Below, one piece after another: positions 27,203-36,005 of a DNA stretch of 64,000 bases (within the stretch, counting starts at the first letter, position 1; the number at the start of each line of letters is the position of its first letter). Origin of the DNA: Ferrimonas kyonanensis DSM 18153 (GTDB taxonomy: Bacteria; Pseudomonadota; Gammaproteobacteria; Enterobacterales; Shewanellaceae); NCBI RefSeq assembly GCF_000425405.1, contig NZ_AUDJ01000032.1:1-64000 (forward strand). The letters run 5' to 3'. The translations under genes and the position numbers were made by a program. A model generated the notes under the pieces. It was not told the DNA's origin. It did not search any database and saw only the letters and a program-made list of their open reading frames with translations.

Positions 27203-28546
27203 TCACGCCGGCAATTCGATCCCCATGTCTCTCATCTTGGCCAATTTGTACCTAAGGGTACGGGGACTGATCCCCAGTTGTTCGGCCACCGCCTTGCGGC
27301 TGCCACCGTGGTGGTTCAGGGCATCGACGATGATCTGATGCTCCTGCAGTTTCAATTCGTCGCCGAGGCTGTCCGACTTGACGTCGACCACTTGAGCCAC
27401 CGGCATCACCGGCGCACTGCCGGTATCGATGAACAGGTCATCCGCTTCAATGTTCTGACCTACGCAGAGGATCAGCGCCCGCTGAACCACGTTTTCCAGT
27501 TCACGGACGTTGCCTGGCCAGGTGTGCTGCTGCAGTTTGATTCTGGCGGCGTCGGTCAACCGCGGCTTGGCAGCACCGGGGCGGCCACTGCAGTGACGGC
27601 CAATCAGGTGCTCCGCCAGCGGCACGATGTCGCCGGGGCGCTGGCACAGGGGCAACCAGGTCAGCGGAAACACATTCAGGCGGTAGTAGAGATCTTCGCG
27701 GAACTCACCGGCGGCCACGGCTTGCTTTAGATCCCGGTTGGAAGTCGCCAGTACTCGAACGTCCAGGCTCAGAGTCTTGCGACTGCCCAGACGCTCCACT
27801 TCCCGCTCCTGCAGCACTCGCAGCAATTTGGACTGCAGGCTGAGGTCCATCTCGGTGATCTCGTCCAGCAGGATGGTGCCCCCCTGGGCTTGCTCAAACT
27901 TACCGGCACAGGCGGTAACGGCACCGGTAAAGGCGCCTTTTTCATAACCAAACAACGTGGCTTCCAGCATGTTTTCCGGAATCGCCGCACAGTTGATCGC
28001 CACAAAGGGGGCGCTGGCGCGAGGCGATTGCTGGTGCAGGTAACGCGCCAACACCTCTTTGCCTGAACCACTGGGGCCGGCAATCATCACCGAGGCATCG
28101 GATTGTGCCACCCGCCCTGCCAATGCCAGTAACTGCTGGCTGGCCGGGTCGGCGGCGATGGGCTGGGGCACCGGATCCGGCGTCGGCATCAGATAGCGCT
28201 CCACCTGGTGCAGCAACACTTCAGGCGCAAACGGCTTGGCCAGGTAATCACTGGCCCCGCAGCGCATAGCTTCGACGGCGGCGTCAATGGTGCCGTAGGC
28301 GGTCATTAACAGAACCGGCAGTTGTAAATCTTTGGCCCGAATGGCTTTTAACAGGGCGACCCCGTCCATGCCAGCCATCTGGATGTCGGATATCACCATG
28401 TCCGGGCGCTGACGCCCAATTTGAATCAAGGCTTCCTGGCCGTCTCCGGCTTCCAGGCACTGGTAGCCGCCCAGCATCAGGGTATCCACCAGAGCTTCTC
28501 TCAGGCCCAGATCATCTTCAACGACTAAGATGGTGTGCTTACTCAT
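27203..28546 (-). CDS. flrC: FlrC (FleR), sigma54-dependent flagellar response regulator
   Basis: The 447-residue protein has a receiver domain (phosphoacceptor D54 in VISDIQMAGM), an AAA+ domain (Walker A GPSGSGKE at about 157-164; GAFTGA loop at 204-209, which contacts sigma54) and a Fis-type helix-turn-helix at the C-terminus (GGSRKAVAEQLGISPRTLRYKL). It activates the class III flagellar promoters after phosphorylation by FlrB. The start overlaps the flrB stop as ATGA. The flgB, flgF and flgT sigma54 promoters are likely targets. Confidence 0.95.
   Translation of the reverse strand: MSKHTILVVEDDLGLREALVDTLMLGGYQCLEAGDGQEALIQIGRQRPDMVISDIQMAGMDGVALLKAIRAKDLQLPVLLMTAYGTIDAAVEAMRCGASDYLAKPFAPEVLLHQVERYLMPTPDPVPQPIAADPASQQLLALAGRVAQSDASVMIAGPSGSGKEVLARYLHQQSPRASAPFVAINCAAIPENMLEATLFGYEKGAFTGAVTACAGKFEQAQGGTILLDEITEMDLSLQSKLLRVLQEREVERLGSRKTLSLDVRVLATSNRDLKQAVAAGEFREDLYYRLNVFPLTWLPLCQRPGDIVPLAEHLIGRHCSGRPGAAKPRLTDAARIKLQQHTWPGNVRELENVVQRALILCVGQNIEADDLFIDTGSAPVMPVAQVVDVKSDSLGDELKLQEHQIIVDALNHHGGSRKAVAEQLGISPRTLRYKLAKMRDMGIELPA
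27210..27225 (-). promoter_or_regulatory. Possible sigma54 promoter for fliE inside the flrC 3' end
   Basis: On the minus strand TGGGGA-TCGAA-TTGCC keeps the essential GG-N10-GC and the TTGC of the -12 element, but the second half of the -24 element is not consensus. It overlaps the last codons of flrC and would give a leader of about 70 nt for fliE. Confidence 0.45.
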
Positions 28547-29586
28547 GCACGTTGTTCCTCTTGCTGTTCCAGGCATGGAAAGGTCAGGGTAAATTGGCTG
28601 CCCTGTCCGGGCAGTGACGCCAGGCTGATGGTGCCATCGTGAGCCCGGCAGATGGAATGCAATACCGCCAGGCCCAAGCCGGTGCCGTTGGCCTTAGTGG
28701 TGTAAAATGGCGTCATTGCCTGTTGTTGTTGCTCCTGAGTCATGCCGTTACCGTTGTCGGCCACCTGAATCACCGCCCGCCCCTTAAGTTCAGACACGGT
28801 GATGCGAATGGCGTTGGCATTGGCTTCCAGAGCATTGTTTATCAGATTTTGCAGCGCGCCCTGCAGGGCGGTGACATTAGCCTCGATGTGAGGCGAGGCC
28901 TGAAACACCCAGCTGAGATCCGCCTGGCGCTGCTGCAGTGCCGCTTCGCAACTGGTGGCCAATTCCTGAATCAGGTCGACAACCGACAGCGGCTCCAGCT
29001 TTTGAGTGTGGCCGCCACGGGCAAACAACAACAGATCATTGACCCGCTGCTCAAGCTCACCCAAGCGCGCCATCAGCTTCTGCTGGAACCGCGCCCGTCC
29101 GGCGTCATCCAGTTTCGGACTGGCCAGGTTGGCACCGTACAGCAGTGCGGCAGACAAGGGAGTACGAATCTGGTGTGCCAGCGATGCCGCCATCTTTCCC
29201 AACGCCGACAAGCGCTGCAAGTGCGAAACGTTGTGCTGCATGCGACGGGTTTCGGTCAAATCGGTGAGCATCACCAACTGGCCGGACTCCGGTGTCAGAG
29301 AGCGGGTTTTCAGGCTGACGCGTTTGCCATTTTTTAGCGACACCTCATGACCATCGTCCGCCCGCGGCGCAAAGGCCGAGTCAATAATCTGACGCCAGGC
29401 TTTGCCTTGCAGTGGCTGTTCCAGCAGCTCACAGGCGGCGGGATTGGCCTGCTCAACCACGCCCATCTCATCCAGCAGCAGCACCCCGGCCGGCAAACAA
29501 TGCATCAGGTGATTCAGGCGACTTTCGGCCTGACTGCCCGCCGAAGGGGCATCAATAGAAGCTAGGGTGGATTGGCTGACCGCCAT
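28543..29586 (-). CDS. flrB: FlrB (FleS), flagellar sensor histidine kinase
   Basis: The 347-residue cytoplasmic kinase has no membrane helices. A PAS-like domain (about 20-115) is followed by HisKA with H138 in LAHQIRTPLSAALL and an HATPase_c domain (about 235-345; QNLINNALEANANAI, VADNGNGM, GTGLGLAVLHSI). It phosphorylates FlrC. A sigma54 promoter lies about 50 nt upstream, in line with FlrA control of flrBC. Confidence 0.95.
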   Translation of the reverse strand: MAVSQSTLASIDAPSAGSQAESRLNHLMHCLPAGVLLLDEMGVVEQANPAACELLEQPLQGKAWRQIIDSAFAPRADDGHEVSLKNGKRVSLKTRSLTPESGQLVMLTDLTETRRMQHNVSHLQRLSALGKMAASLAHQIRTPLSAALLYGANLASPKLDDAGRARFQQKLMARLGELEQRVNDLLLFARGGHTQKLEPLSVVDLIQELATSCEAALQQRQADLSWVFQASPHIEANVTALQGALQNLINNALEANANAIRITVSELKGRAVIQVADNGNGMTQEQQQQAMTPFYTTKANGTGLGLAVLHSICRAHDGTISLASLPGQGSQFTLTFPCLEQQEEQRA

Positions 29587-29635
29587 GTAGTCATCCTGTC
29601 AAAAAAACGTAAATCTGAACGCGATGAGCGAATAA

Positions 29636-29651
29636 TGCATGAATTATGCCA
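29636..29651 (-). promoter_or_regulatory. Sigma54 promoter for flrBC
   Basis: On the minus strand the element reads TGGCAT-AATTC-ATGCA, close to the sigma54 consensus with correct GG-N10-GC spacing. It is about 50 nt upstream of the flrB start and is the expected target of FlrA. Confidence 0.8.
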
Positions 29652-29875
29652 AGCACTGGCATTTAAAAGGACGGTAACAGGATAGGTAAAAAGTGACGTT
29701 GGAGCAGCCTTGTTCCATTCATTGTGTGATCTGGGTTAAATTCAGCGCTATCAACAGCTTGAACATGGGGGACCAGATGGCATTGTTGCGACACCGATCA
29801 CGGTTTGCTGCAAATTTGCGCCAGTGATGGACTGAGTCAGAGCGGAAATTATGTTAACAAACCAGGAAGAAGCGG

Positions 29876-29898
29876 AAACCAAGCGGCAATGCTGCCGC
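29876..29898 (-). terminator. Weak terminator-like hairpin after flrA
   Basis: A 6-bp GC-rich stem (29883-29888 with 29893-29898) lies just downstream of the flrA stop. It is followed on the minus strand only by TTGGTTT, so termination is uncertain. Confidence 0.35.
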
Positions 29899-29904
29899 CG
29901 GTCT

Positions 29905-31338
29905 TCAGGCTTTGCTCAGGCCGTATTTGCGCATCTTCTCCACCAGAGTGGTGCGGCGCATGCCCAGCATCTCGGCGGCCTTGGCCACCACGTTGCTTTG
30001 CTGATCCAGAGCCTGGCGAATCATCTCCACCTCCAGCTCCGCCAACATGTCCTTGAGATTGACGCCATCTTCGGGCAGTTCCGATGAGAACTTCTGCTCT
30101 GGCAGTTCGATGCTCTCCTCGCCGGAGAACAGCGCCGCCAGCGCGTCGCGCTCCTGCAACTCTTCCGGGTATTCCGGAGAGTACTGAGGCACATCCACAT
30201 GGCGATACTTCAATGGCAGGTCATTCACATCTACCAGGCTGTTGGGATAGAGAATCACCATCCGCTCCACCAGGTTTGACAGTTCGCGCACGTTGCCAGA
30301 CCAGGGGTGCGCCACCAGAGATTCCACCGCCCTCAGGGTAAAGCGCACGGCGCCTTTGCCCTCGCCTTCCAGGCGGGTCACCAACTCCTGCAGCAGCAAA
30401 GGAATGTCTTCTTTGCGCTCGCTCAGGGCCGGCATCTCGATAGGGAATACGTTAAGTCGGTAGTAGAGATCCTCACGGAACTGATTTTTCTCAATCATCG
30501 ACTCGAGGTTTTGATGGGTGGCGGCAACGATTCGCACGTCCGCCTGCAGCGGCTTAGTGCCACCGACCCGCTCAAAGGTCTTTTCCTGCAACACGCGCAG
30601 CAACTTCACCTGCATGTGAGCCGGCATGTCACCGATTTCATCCAGAAACAGGGTGCCGCCTTCGGCCATCTCAAACCGGCCTTTGCGGGTACCGATGGCA
30701 CCGGTAAAGGCCCCTTTCTCGTGACCAAACAGCTCGCTTTCCAGCAATTCGGCCGGAATGGCACCACAATTGACCGGAATAAAAGGGCCGTTACGGCGCT
30801 TGGAGAGGTAATGAACGTTGCGGGCCACCACCTCTTTGCCGGTACCCGACTGACCCAGCACCAACACGGTAGCCTCGGTTTCGGCCACCTGAGCCATCAG
30901 GTGGCGCACCTCGGCGATGCTTTCGCTGCGACCGACCAGGCTGCGGAACAACTTGGTCTGATTGGCACTGGTGGGAGCAAGTTCATGACGGGTACGGTTG
31001 TACACCTGACAGTAGTGCAGCATCTCGGTGAGCTGAGCATAGCTGAAGGGCAGCGCGATCTCACCCACCAGGTTGGCAATCTCCAGGGGACGGGTATCCA
31101 GACACAGAAACGGCTGGTGCGGAAAATCACGCAACAATTGCACTGCGGTTTCGCTGTCGGTCTCATTATTATGACCGAAGATCACACTTCTGTAGCGTTC
31201 TGAGTCATTCAGTCGCATCGGGAGTTCGGCCATTTTAACTGACTCGACCTGCTCTCCCAGGAAGTTAAGTAAAAAGCTTAGTTGTTGGAGCCGTTCCGGG
31301 TCCCAATCCACTAATAATATGCTTTGTTCTGTTTGCAT
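29905..31338 (-). CDS. flrA: FlrA (FleQ), master sigma54-dependent flagellar activator
   Basis: The 477-residue protein has a degenerate receiver domain without a phosphoaccepting Asp (about 1-120) and an AAA+ domain with Walker A GQSGTGKE at 162-169 and GAFTGA at 209-214. A C-terminal Fis-type HTH follows ([21 protein letters not shown]). Residues equivalent to the FleQ/FlrA c-di-GMP site are kept: LFRS at 130-133 (R132) and the RN pair R173-N174 after Walker A. This suggests that c-di-GMP turns it off, as in relatives. It is monocistronic with its own sigma70-like promoter. Confidence 0.96.
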   Translation of the reverse strand: MQTEQSILLVDWDPERLQQLSFLLNFLGEQVESVKMAELPMRLNDSERYRSVIFGHNNETDSETAVQLLRDFPHQPFLCLDTRPLEIANLVGEIALPFSYAQLTEMLHYCQVYNRTRHELAPTSANQTKLFRSLVGRSESIAEVRHLMAQVAETEATVLVLGQSGTGKEVVARNVHYLSKRRNGPFIPVNCGAIPAELLESELFGHEKGAFTGAIGTRKGRFEMAEGGTLFLDEIGDMPAHMQVKLLRVLQEKTFERVGGTKPLQADVRIVAATHQNLESMIEKNQFREDLYYRLNVFPIEMPALSERKEDIPLLLQELVTRLEGEGKGAVRFTLRAVESLVAHPWSGNVRELSNLVERMVILYPNSLVDVNDLPLKYRHVDVPQYSPEYPEELQERDALAALFSGEESIELPEQKFSSELPEDGVNLKDMLAELEVEMIRQALDQQSNVVAKAAEMLGMRRTTLVEKMRKYGLSKA

Positions 31339-31458
31339 TACTTATCTTCCGGCCATACCCGCACTAATTAGCAATTTAAGCGTAGCTAATTGAAAATCCG
31401 AATTAAAGCACTCACTAGAGGGTGCATTAACTGCCTGAGCAGCATTTCTTGTCCGGTT

Positions 31459-31486
31459 ATTGTAATGAGAAAGTACACTTTAGCAA
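31459..31486 (-). promoter_or_regulatory. Sigma70-type promoter for flrA
   Basis: On the minus strand -35 TTGCTA, a 16-nt spacer and -10 TACAAT precede flrA by about 120 nt. This fits a top-tier regulator transcribed by the housekeeping sigma factor. A 7-bp inverted repeat (ctgggtt at 31492-31498, aacccag at 31523-31529) lies just upstream. Confidence 0.55.
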
Positions 31487-31544
31487 GCGACCTGGGTTTC
31501 TGACGGTTAATAAGCGGCCAAGAACCCAGTTTGCTTAATTCTAA

Positions 31545-31946
31545 TTATGCGGGCTGCTTAACATGATGGTGTTCGGCAGGGATGGCATCCCAGCCCTCTT
31601 TCACGGTTTTCAGCAGATCCACGACTTCGTCCACAATGGCGCTGTCGTTGCCGGCGTTGGCTTCGGCAATGCGTCGCAGCACGTATTCGTACAAAGAGGC
31701 CAGGTTATCGGCAATCTCACCGCCTTTTTCATGATCCAGAGAGGCTTTCAGGTGAGTGATGATCTCCATGCTGCGGCCCATCAACTCGCCCTTCTTGGCC
31801 ACCTGGTTGGTGTCAATGGCCATCTTTGCCTGAATCAACTTGTCAATACTGCCCCCCAGCAGAAGCTGGACGACCTTGTGAGGCGACGCTTCGGCTTTTT
31901 GGCTGTCAACGGACACCTGACGGTAAGCTTTTAAGGATCCACGCAT
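31545..31946 (-). CDS. fliS: Flagellin export chaperone FliS
   Basis: The 133-residue helical protein has the FliS N-terminus MRGSLKAYRQVSVDSQ and the conserved SPHKVVQLLLGG. FliS binds the flagellin C-terminus and keeps it unfolded for export. A short His-containing tail (EHHHVKQPA) ends the protein. It follows the fliT-like gene by one base. Confidence 0.96.
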   Translation of the reverse strand: MRGSLKAYRQVSVDSQKAEASPHKVVQLLLGGSIDKLIQAKMAIDTNQVAKKGELMGRSMEIITHLKASLDHEKGGEIADNLASLYEYVLRRIAEANAGNDSAIVDEVVDLLKTVKEGWDAIPAEHHHVKQPA

Positions 31947-31947
31947 G

Positions 31948-32268
31948 CTACTTTCCTAATTCTACGTTCTGGTAAATTGATACTTGTTGGCGGCCCTTGC
32001 GGTAGCCCCCCAACTCACTTCGTTGTTTGTCCAGCTGGCGTTTACTCTGTTGCGCCAAGCCTCGAGAGATGTCCAGTTGCCGTTTGATCCACTCCCTATC
32101 CTGAGCCAGTTCCGTCTCCAGCAGCTGGGCCAGGCAGGCGCGCCGCGCTTCGATCTGCTGATTCAGCTTAGGCAAAAGCTCATCCCTGGCTTCCATCTCT
32201 GCGGCATCAATCTCTTCCAGCAGATCCGAAATGGCGTGAGTGATCTGTTCCAAAGATGATTGATTCAT
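31948..32268 (-). CDS. fliT: FliT-type (FlaI) flagellar protein
   Basis: The 106-residue, Gln/Leu/Glu-rich helical protein lies between fliD and fliS, exactly where Vibrio and Shewanella have flaI and enterics have fliT. FliT binds the filament cap FliD. Sequence identity to enteric FliT is not obvious by eye, so the symbol rests on position, size and helical character. The start overlaps the fliD stop as ATGA. Confidence 0.75.
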   Translation of the reverse strand: MNQSSLEQITHAISDLLEEIDAAEMEARDELLPKLNQQIEARRACLAQLLETELAQDREWIKRQLDISRGLAQQSKRQLDKQRSELGGYRKGRQQVSIYQNVELGK

Positions 32269-33620
32269 GACTTCTTGGTAAATCCTGGCAGAGCATCAAA
32301 TCGGGCAGCAAGGTCGGCACTCTGAGAGTTCAGCGAGGCGACCGCCGCATCCATGGCATTGAATTGCTTATAGAGGCGATTTTCATAGGACTTCATTCGG
32401 GTCGCCAGGCTGGTCCTGTCGTCTGCAATTCGCTCCAACTGGTTTTTCAGGGTGGTATCCCGACTGGCGATGATGCCGCCGGCTTGCACATAGGCATCGA
32501 CCGCCGAATCCAGTTTCGAGGTCAGACCGGTGTCTTCCTTGGTGAACATCTCTGCCAGGGCCGCGCCGTTGTCTTTGACCGACTCTTTGAGCTTGTCGTC
32601 GTCAATCTCCAGCTTACCGTAGCGATCGCTGGAGACGCCGAACATCGACAGCGACTTGGGTCCGTCACTGGTGTCATAGACATTACCGAGCAGGCCGCGC
32701 ATCTGGCTCTGAATCGCCCTGGGCAGCGCATCCCCCTGCAGGGCGCCGGATGTCTTGGTGTTGGGGTCGTAGGCCGAGAGGTTACTGACGGTGGTCATCA
32801 TCTCGTTGTAGGCCTCGACGAAGGCCTCGATGTTTTTGATCACCGCATCGTCGTCGTTGCTGATGGTGATCTTGGTGGACTCACCGGCATCGGCCTTGGT
32901 CAGATCCAGGGTAACTCCCTGAATCGCCTTGTCCAGGGTGTTGCTGCTGGAGGTGACCTTAAGGCCATCGATGGTCACTATCGCGTCTTTGGCAGGCTGA
33001 ATCTCGGTGGTGGCATTGAACACGTCGGTCAGGCTGGTGTCACCACTGGCGGTGACGGTAATCTGATTTTCGGTACCGGTTTTGTCGGAGCTCATCACCA
33101 GGCGGCTGCCGGTGTCATCGGTGACGATGGTGGCGGTGATGCCAACATTGTCTTCAGAGTTGTTGATTTTCTTCATTACATCCTGAAGAGAATCGTCGGC
33201 ATCGACACTGACGCTAAAACTCTTGCCGTTGACGTCCAGGTCCAACGAGCCGGCCCCCAGGTTGGTGGTGACATCGGCCACCGGCCCACTGCCCACCTTC
33301 TGGTTTTCCGCCAGCTGTTCCACCACCACGTTGTAACTGCCGGTAACGGCGGTGTCATCGGCTTTGGCGCTGAGGAAGTCCACCTGGTTGCGGGACACCT
33401 TGCGCTGATTAAACTCGGTAGGGTCGGACAGTTTCTCCAGGGAATCCTGGAAGGTAGTCATGGCGCTTTTGATGCTGCCCACGGCGGAGATCTCCGCCTG
33501 GACCGTCGCCTCTTTCGAGTTGAGCGACGCTTCCTTCGGCAGCTTCTCTGTATCAACCAGCGCTTTTACAATGCCATTGATGTCCAGGCCGGAGCCCAGA
33601 CCTACCGCCGTTAAGCCCAT
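32265..33620 (-). CDS. fliD: Flagellar filament cap protein FliD
   Basis: The 451-residue protein has the N-terminal GLGSGLDINGIVKALVDTEK and a C-terminal coiled coil (TSLATRMKSYENRLYKQF), both diagnostic of FliD/HAP2. The Asp/Ser/Thr-rich middle is the cap plate. It caps the growing filament and guides flagellin folding. It follows flaG by 37 nt and is in the flaG-fliD-fliT-fliS operon. Confidence 0.96.
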   Translation of the reverse strand: MGLTAVGLGSGLDINGIVKALVDTEKLPKEASLNSKEATVQAEISAVGSIKSAMTTFQDSLEKLSDPTEFNQRKVSRNQVDFLSAKADDTAVTGSYNVVVEQLAENQKVGSGPVADVTTNLGAGSLDLDVNGKSFSVSVDADDSLQDVMKKINNSEDNVGITATIVTDDTGSRLVMSSDKTGTENQITVTASGDTSLTDVFNATTEIQPAKDAIVTIDGLKVTSSSNTLDKAIQGVTLDLTKADAGESTKITISNDDDAVIKNIEAFVEAYNEMMTTVSNLSAYDPNTKTSGALQGDALPRAIQSQMRGLLGNVYDTSDGPKSLSMFGVSSDRYGKLEIDDDKLKESVKDNGAALAEMFTKEDTGLTSKLDSAVDAYVQAGGIIASRDTTLKNQLERIADDRTSLATRMKSYENRLYKQFNAMDAAVASLNSQSADLAARFDALPGFTKKS

Positions 33621-33657
33621 AATCTTACCTCTGTTCTATCCGGTCACCACCGAACGG

Positions 33658-34053
33658 TTAAATTTCTTCTTTCATCAACAGTCCGCTGGCTTCGGACATT
33701 CGAGCGGCAAGTTCCAGCACCTCTTCGGCAGGAATTTGCCGGATCACTTCGCCGGTCTTGGCCTCGACCACCTTGACCACACTGCGGTCGGTTTTTTCGT
33801 CGATGTGAAAGCGAATCTCTTTGTTCATTGAGTCAAAAAACTCATTCATACCATGAGTGGCCTGAGCAATCCGGTCATCTTGGTTCTGTTTTGACTCATT
33901 GGCCTCTTCCGCTTTGGCGGTCGCGGTCACCGCATCGGCGGCCACCGCTTCGGCTTGGCCGGCCTTTTGTAATTGCTGCTCAGCCGACAGTTCTGGTTTA
34001 ACCGCAGATACTGCAACTGGCGTGCCAACTGAGTTGATCAATGTGCTATCCAT
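33658..34053 (-). CDS. flaG: Flagellar protein FlaG
   Basis: The 131-residue protein has an Ala/Glu-rich N-terminal half and a conserved FlaG domain (about 65-125: FFDSMNKEIRFHIDEKTDRS and GEVIRQIPAEEVLELAARM). FlaG affects filament length in other polar flagellates; the mechanism is unclear. It is led by a sigma28 promoter at 34180-34206. Confidence 0.93.
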   Translation of the reverse strand: MDSTLINSVGTPVAVSAVKPELSAEQQLQKAGQAEAVAADAVTATAKAEEANESKQNQDDRIAQATHGMNEFFDSMNKEIRFHIDEKTDRSVVKVVEAKTGEVIRQIPAEEVLELAARMSEASGLLMKEEI

Positions 34054-34179
34054 GGTCCCTTCCTCGATTCAGATAGCGGTAAACAGGGAGGTCGGCCCTC
34101 CCCGGCGTAACTCTGGGTCCTTGTGTGGCTTTGACGCGTCCAACTGCGACGTTCAACACTTTTTCCCTTGTCCCCCCTA

Positions 34180-34206
34180 TCATCGGCCCGGTATAGAAAA
34201 GCTTTA
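34180..34206 (-). promoter_or_regulatory. Sigma28 (FliA) promoter for flaG-fliD-fliT-fliS
   Basis: On the minus strand TAAAGCTT, an 11-nt spacer and GCCGATGA match the FliA consensus at all but one position of the -10. The element lies about 127 nt upstream of flaG and just downstream of the fliC terminator. Confidence 0.8.
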
Positions 34207-34237
34207 GGTTTTTTATTGAACCTTTGAATTGCAGGCA

Positions 34238-34270
34238 TAAAAAAACCCGGGCAAGACCCGGGCTTTTGTT
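34238..34270 (-). terminator. Rho-independent terminator of fliC
   Basis: On the minus strand GCCCGGGT-ctt-GCCCGGGT-like arms form a GC-rich hairpin (agcccgggtcttg cccggg) followed by a run of seven T. It begins 15 nt after the fliC stop and isolates fliC from flaG. Confidence 0.88.
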
Positions 34271-34284
34271 GCAGTAAGTAGAAC

Positions 34285-35742
34285 TTACAGCAGAGACAGT
34301 GCCGCAGATGGCAGCTGGTTGGCCTGAGCCAGCATCGCAGAGGAGGACTGAGACAGAACCTGTTGCTTAGACAGCTCTGCAGTTTCCTTCGCGAAGTCAA
34401 CGTCCTGAATACGACTACGGGCGTCAGATACGTTGGTCTGAATGTTACCCAGGTTGTTGATGGTGTGGCCCAGACGGTTTTGAATCGCACCCAGGTCAGC
34501 ACGCTGAGAGTCAATCTGCGCGATGGCGGCATCGATGATGCCGATGGCATCCTGAGAACCGTCGGCGGTAGAGATGTCCACAGAGGCGATGGAATCAACG
34601 GTGGAAGACGCAGAAGCCAGGTTGAAGGCTTCGGTGTCAGCGCCGTCGAAGCTGAACTTCTCGGTGGAGTTCATGACTACGGTACCCACGGCGATGGTTG
34701 GGTTAGCAGCGCCCTCAGTCAGAGTCGCAGTGGCACCACCGTGGTTGGTCATGTCAGCGGTCACGTTACCGGCGTTGGTATCGGAGATGTCCAGAGAGAT
34801 GTCATCGCTGGAGCTCAGTTTCAACTCGCTTGGGTTGTCGGAATCGAAGCTGGCGGTTACGCCACTGATGCCGGCAGCGTTGATCTGGTTAACCAGGCCT
34901 TCCAGGTCGTTGGGGTTGAAGTTGGTAGCGTTCACGGAGGTACCGTTGATGTCCAGGGTCAGAGTCTCACCGGCAGAGGTAGAGGCGATGTTGGACAGGG
35001 TAACTTCGTTCTTCACTTCGGCGGTCACGCCCACACCGGCAGCAGAGGTCGCGGTGTTGATGGAATCAGCAATGTCTTTAGAGCTTGCATCGGCGGCGTA
35101 AGTGATGGCGGAAGTTGAACCGCTGGAGGTGGCAATCTTGAAGTTGTCACCAGCAACCACTGCGTCCATGCCGTTGGCTGCGCCAACTACGAACTTACCC
35201 GCAACGGTACCGGCAGCGTCAAACTTGTGGTTACCGATAGATGCAGCGGAAGTGTTGCGCAAGGCAATGCCGATGGTTTCGTTGGCGCCGGAACCGATCT
35301 GGAAATCCTGAGAACCGTAAGAGCCGTCCAGCAGCTTCTGGCCACCGAATACGGTGGTGTCGGAGATACGAGTCAGTTCGTCTTGCAGAGCGGTGATCTC
35401 TTTCTGCATGGACAGACGGTCTTCGGAAGAGTTCGAGCCGTTAGCAGACTGCAGGGACAGGTCACGCATACGCTGCAGAATGTTGGTGGATTCCTGCATC
35501 GCACCTTCAGCGGTCTGAGCGATGGAGATACCGTCGTTGGCGTTACGCATTGCCACATCCAGACCGTTGATTTGGCTGGTCATACGGTTGGAGATCTGCA
35601 GACCTGCGGCGTCATCTTTCGCAGAGTTGATGCGCATACCAGAAGCCAGACGCTCCATGGAGGTTTTGGTGGCCATGCTGGCCTTGTTCAGGTTGCCTTG
35701 GGCCTGCATCGAAGTGACGTTGGTGTTTACACTTAAAGCCAT
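34285..35742 (-). CDS. fliC: Flagellin
   Basis: The 485-residue protein has conserved N-terminal (1-150, [18 protein letters not shown]) and C-terminal (about 395-485, [20 protein letters not shown]) coiled-coil domains. A Ser/Thr/Ala/Asp-rich surface-exposed middle of about 230 residues is likely the variable region. It ends LPSAALSLL. It is the only flagellin gene in the window. It has its own FliA promoter and terminator, so it is transcribed alone. Confidence 0.96.
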   Translation of the reverse strand: MALSVNTNVTSMQAQGNLNKASMATKTSMERLASGMRINSAKDDAAGLQISNRMTSQINGLDVAMRNANDGISIAQTAEGAMQESTNILQRMRDLSLQSANGSNSSEDRLSMQKEITALQDELTRISDTTVFGGQKLLDGSYGSQDFQIGSGANETIGIALRNTSAASIGNHKFDAAGTVAGKFVVGAANGMDAVVAGDNFKIATSSGSTSAITYAADASSKDIADSINTATSAAGVGVTAEVKNEVTLSNIASTSAGETLTLDINGTSVNATNFNPNDLEGLVNQINAAGISGVTASFDSDNPSELKLSSSDDISLDISDTNAGNVTADMTNHGGATATLTEGAANPTIAVGTVVMNSTEKFSFDGADTEAFNLASASSTVDSIASVDISTADGSQDAIGIIDAAIAQIDSQRADLGAIQNRLGHTINNLGNIQTNVSDARSRIQDVDFAKETAELSKQQVLSQSSSAMLAQANQLPSAALSLL

Positions 35743-35820
35743 GATGTCTTCCTCATTAACTCGGGCGTTATTGCCATATTGTCGCGCCGAGTTGTATGGC
35801 GCGTCTTGGTTTCAATTAGG

Positions 35821-35847
35821 GTATCGGCTGAGTTTTCAGTGGCTTTA
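35821..35847 (-). promoter_or_regulatory. Sigma28 (FliA) promoter for fliC
   Basis: On the minus strand TAAAGCCA, an 11-nt spacer and GCCGATAC closely match the FliA consensus, about 79 nt upstream of the fliC start. Confidence 0.88.
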
Positions 35848-36005
35848 GATCTTTTTGCGATTTTTTTCCACCGGGGGAGAGGAAGGGATTTTTCCTTTAC
35901 TTTACATAGTGTTAAAAACAAATTCCGGGCACAAAAAACGACCATCGATGAAAAGTGTGATCCAGCTCTCTTCACCAATGGCCGTTGTGGTCGCCGAACG
36001 GCGAA

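Larger units (their letters stand above)
29587..29904. other. flrA-flrB intergenic region
   Basis: No gene is seen in these 318 nt. They hold the flrB sigma54 promoter (29636-29651) and a hairpin with gcggca/tgccgc arms right after the flrA stop. The rest is AT-rich, with no recognised element. Confidence 0.6.
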
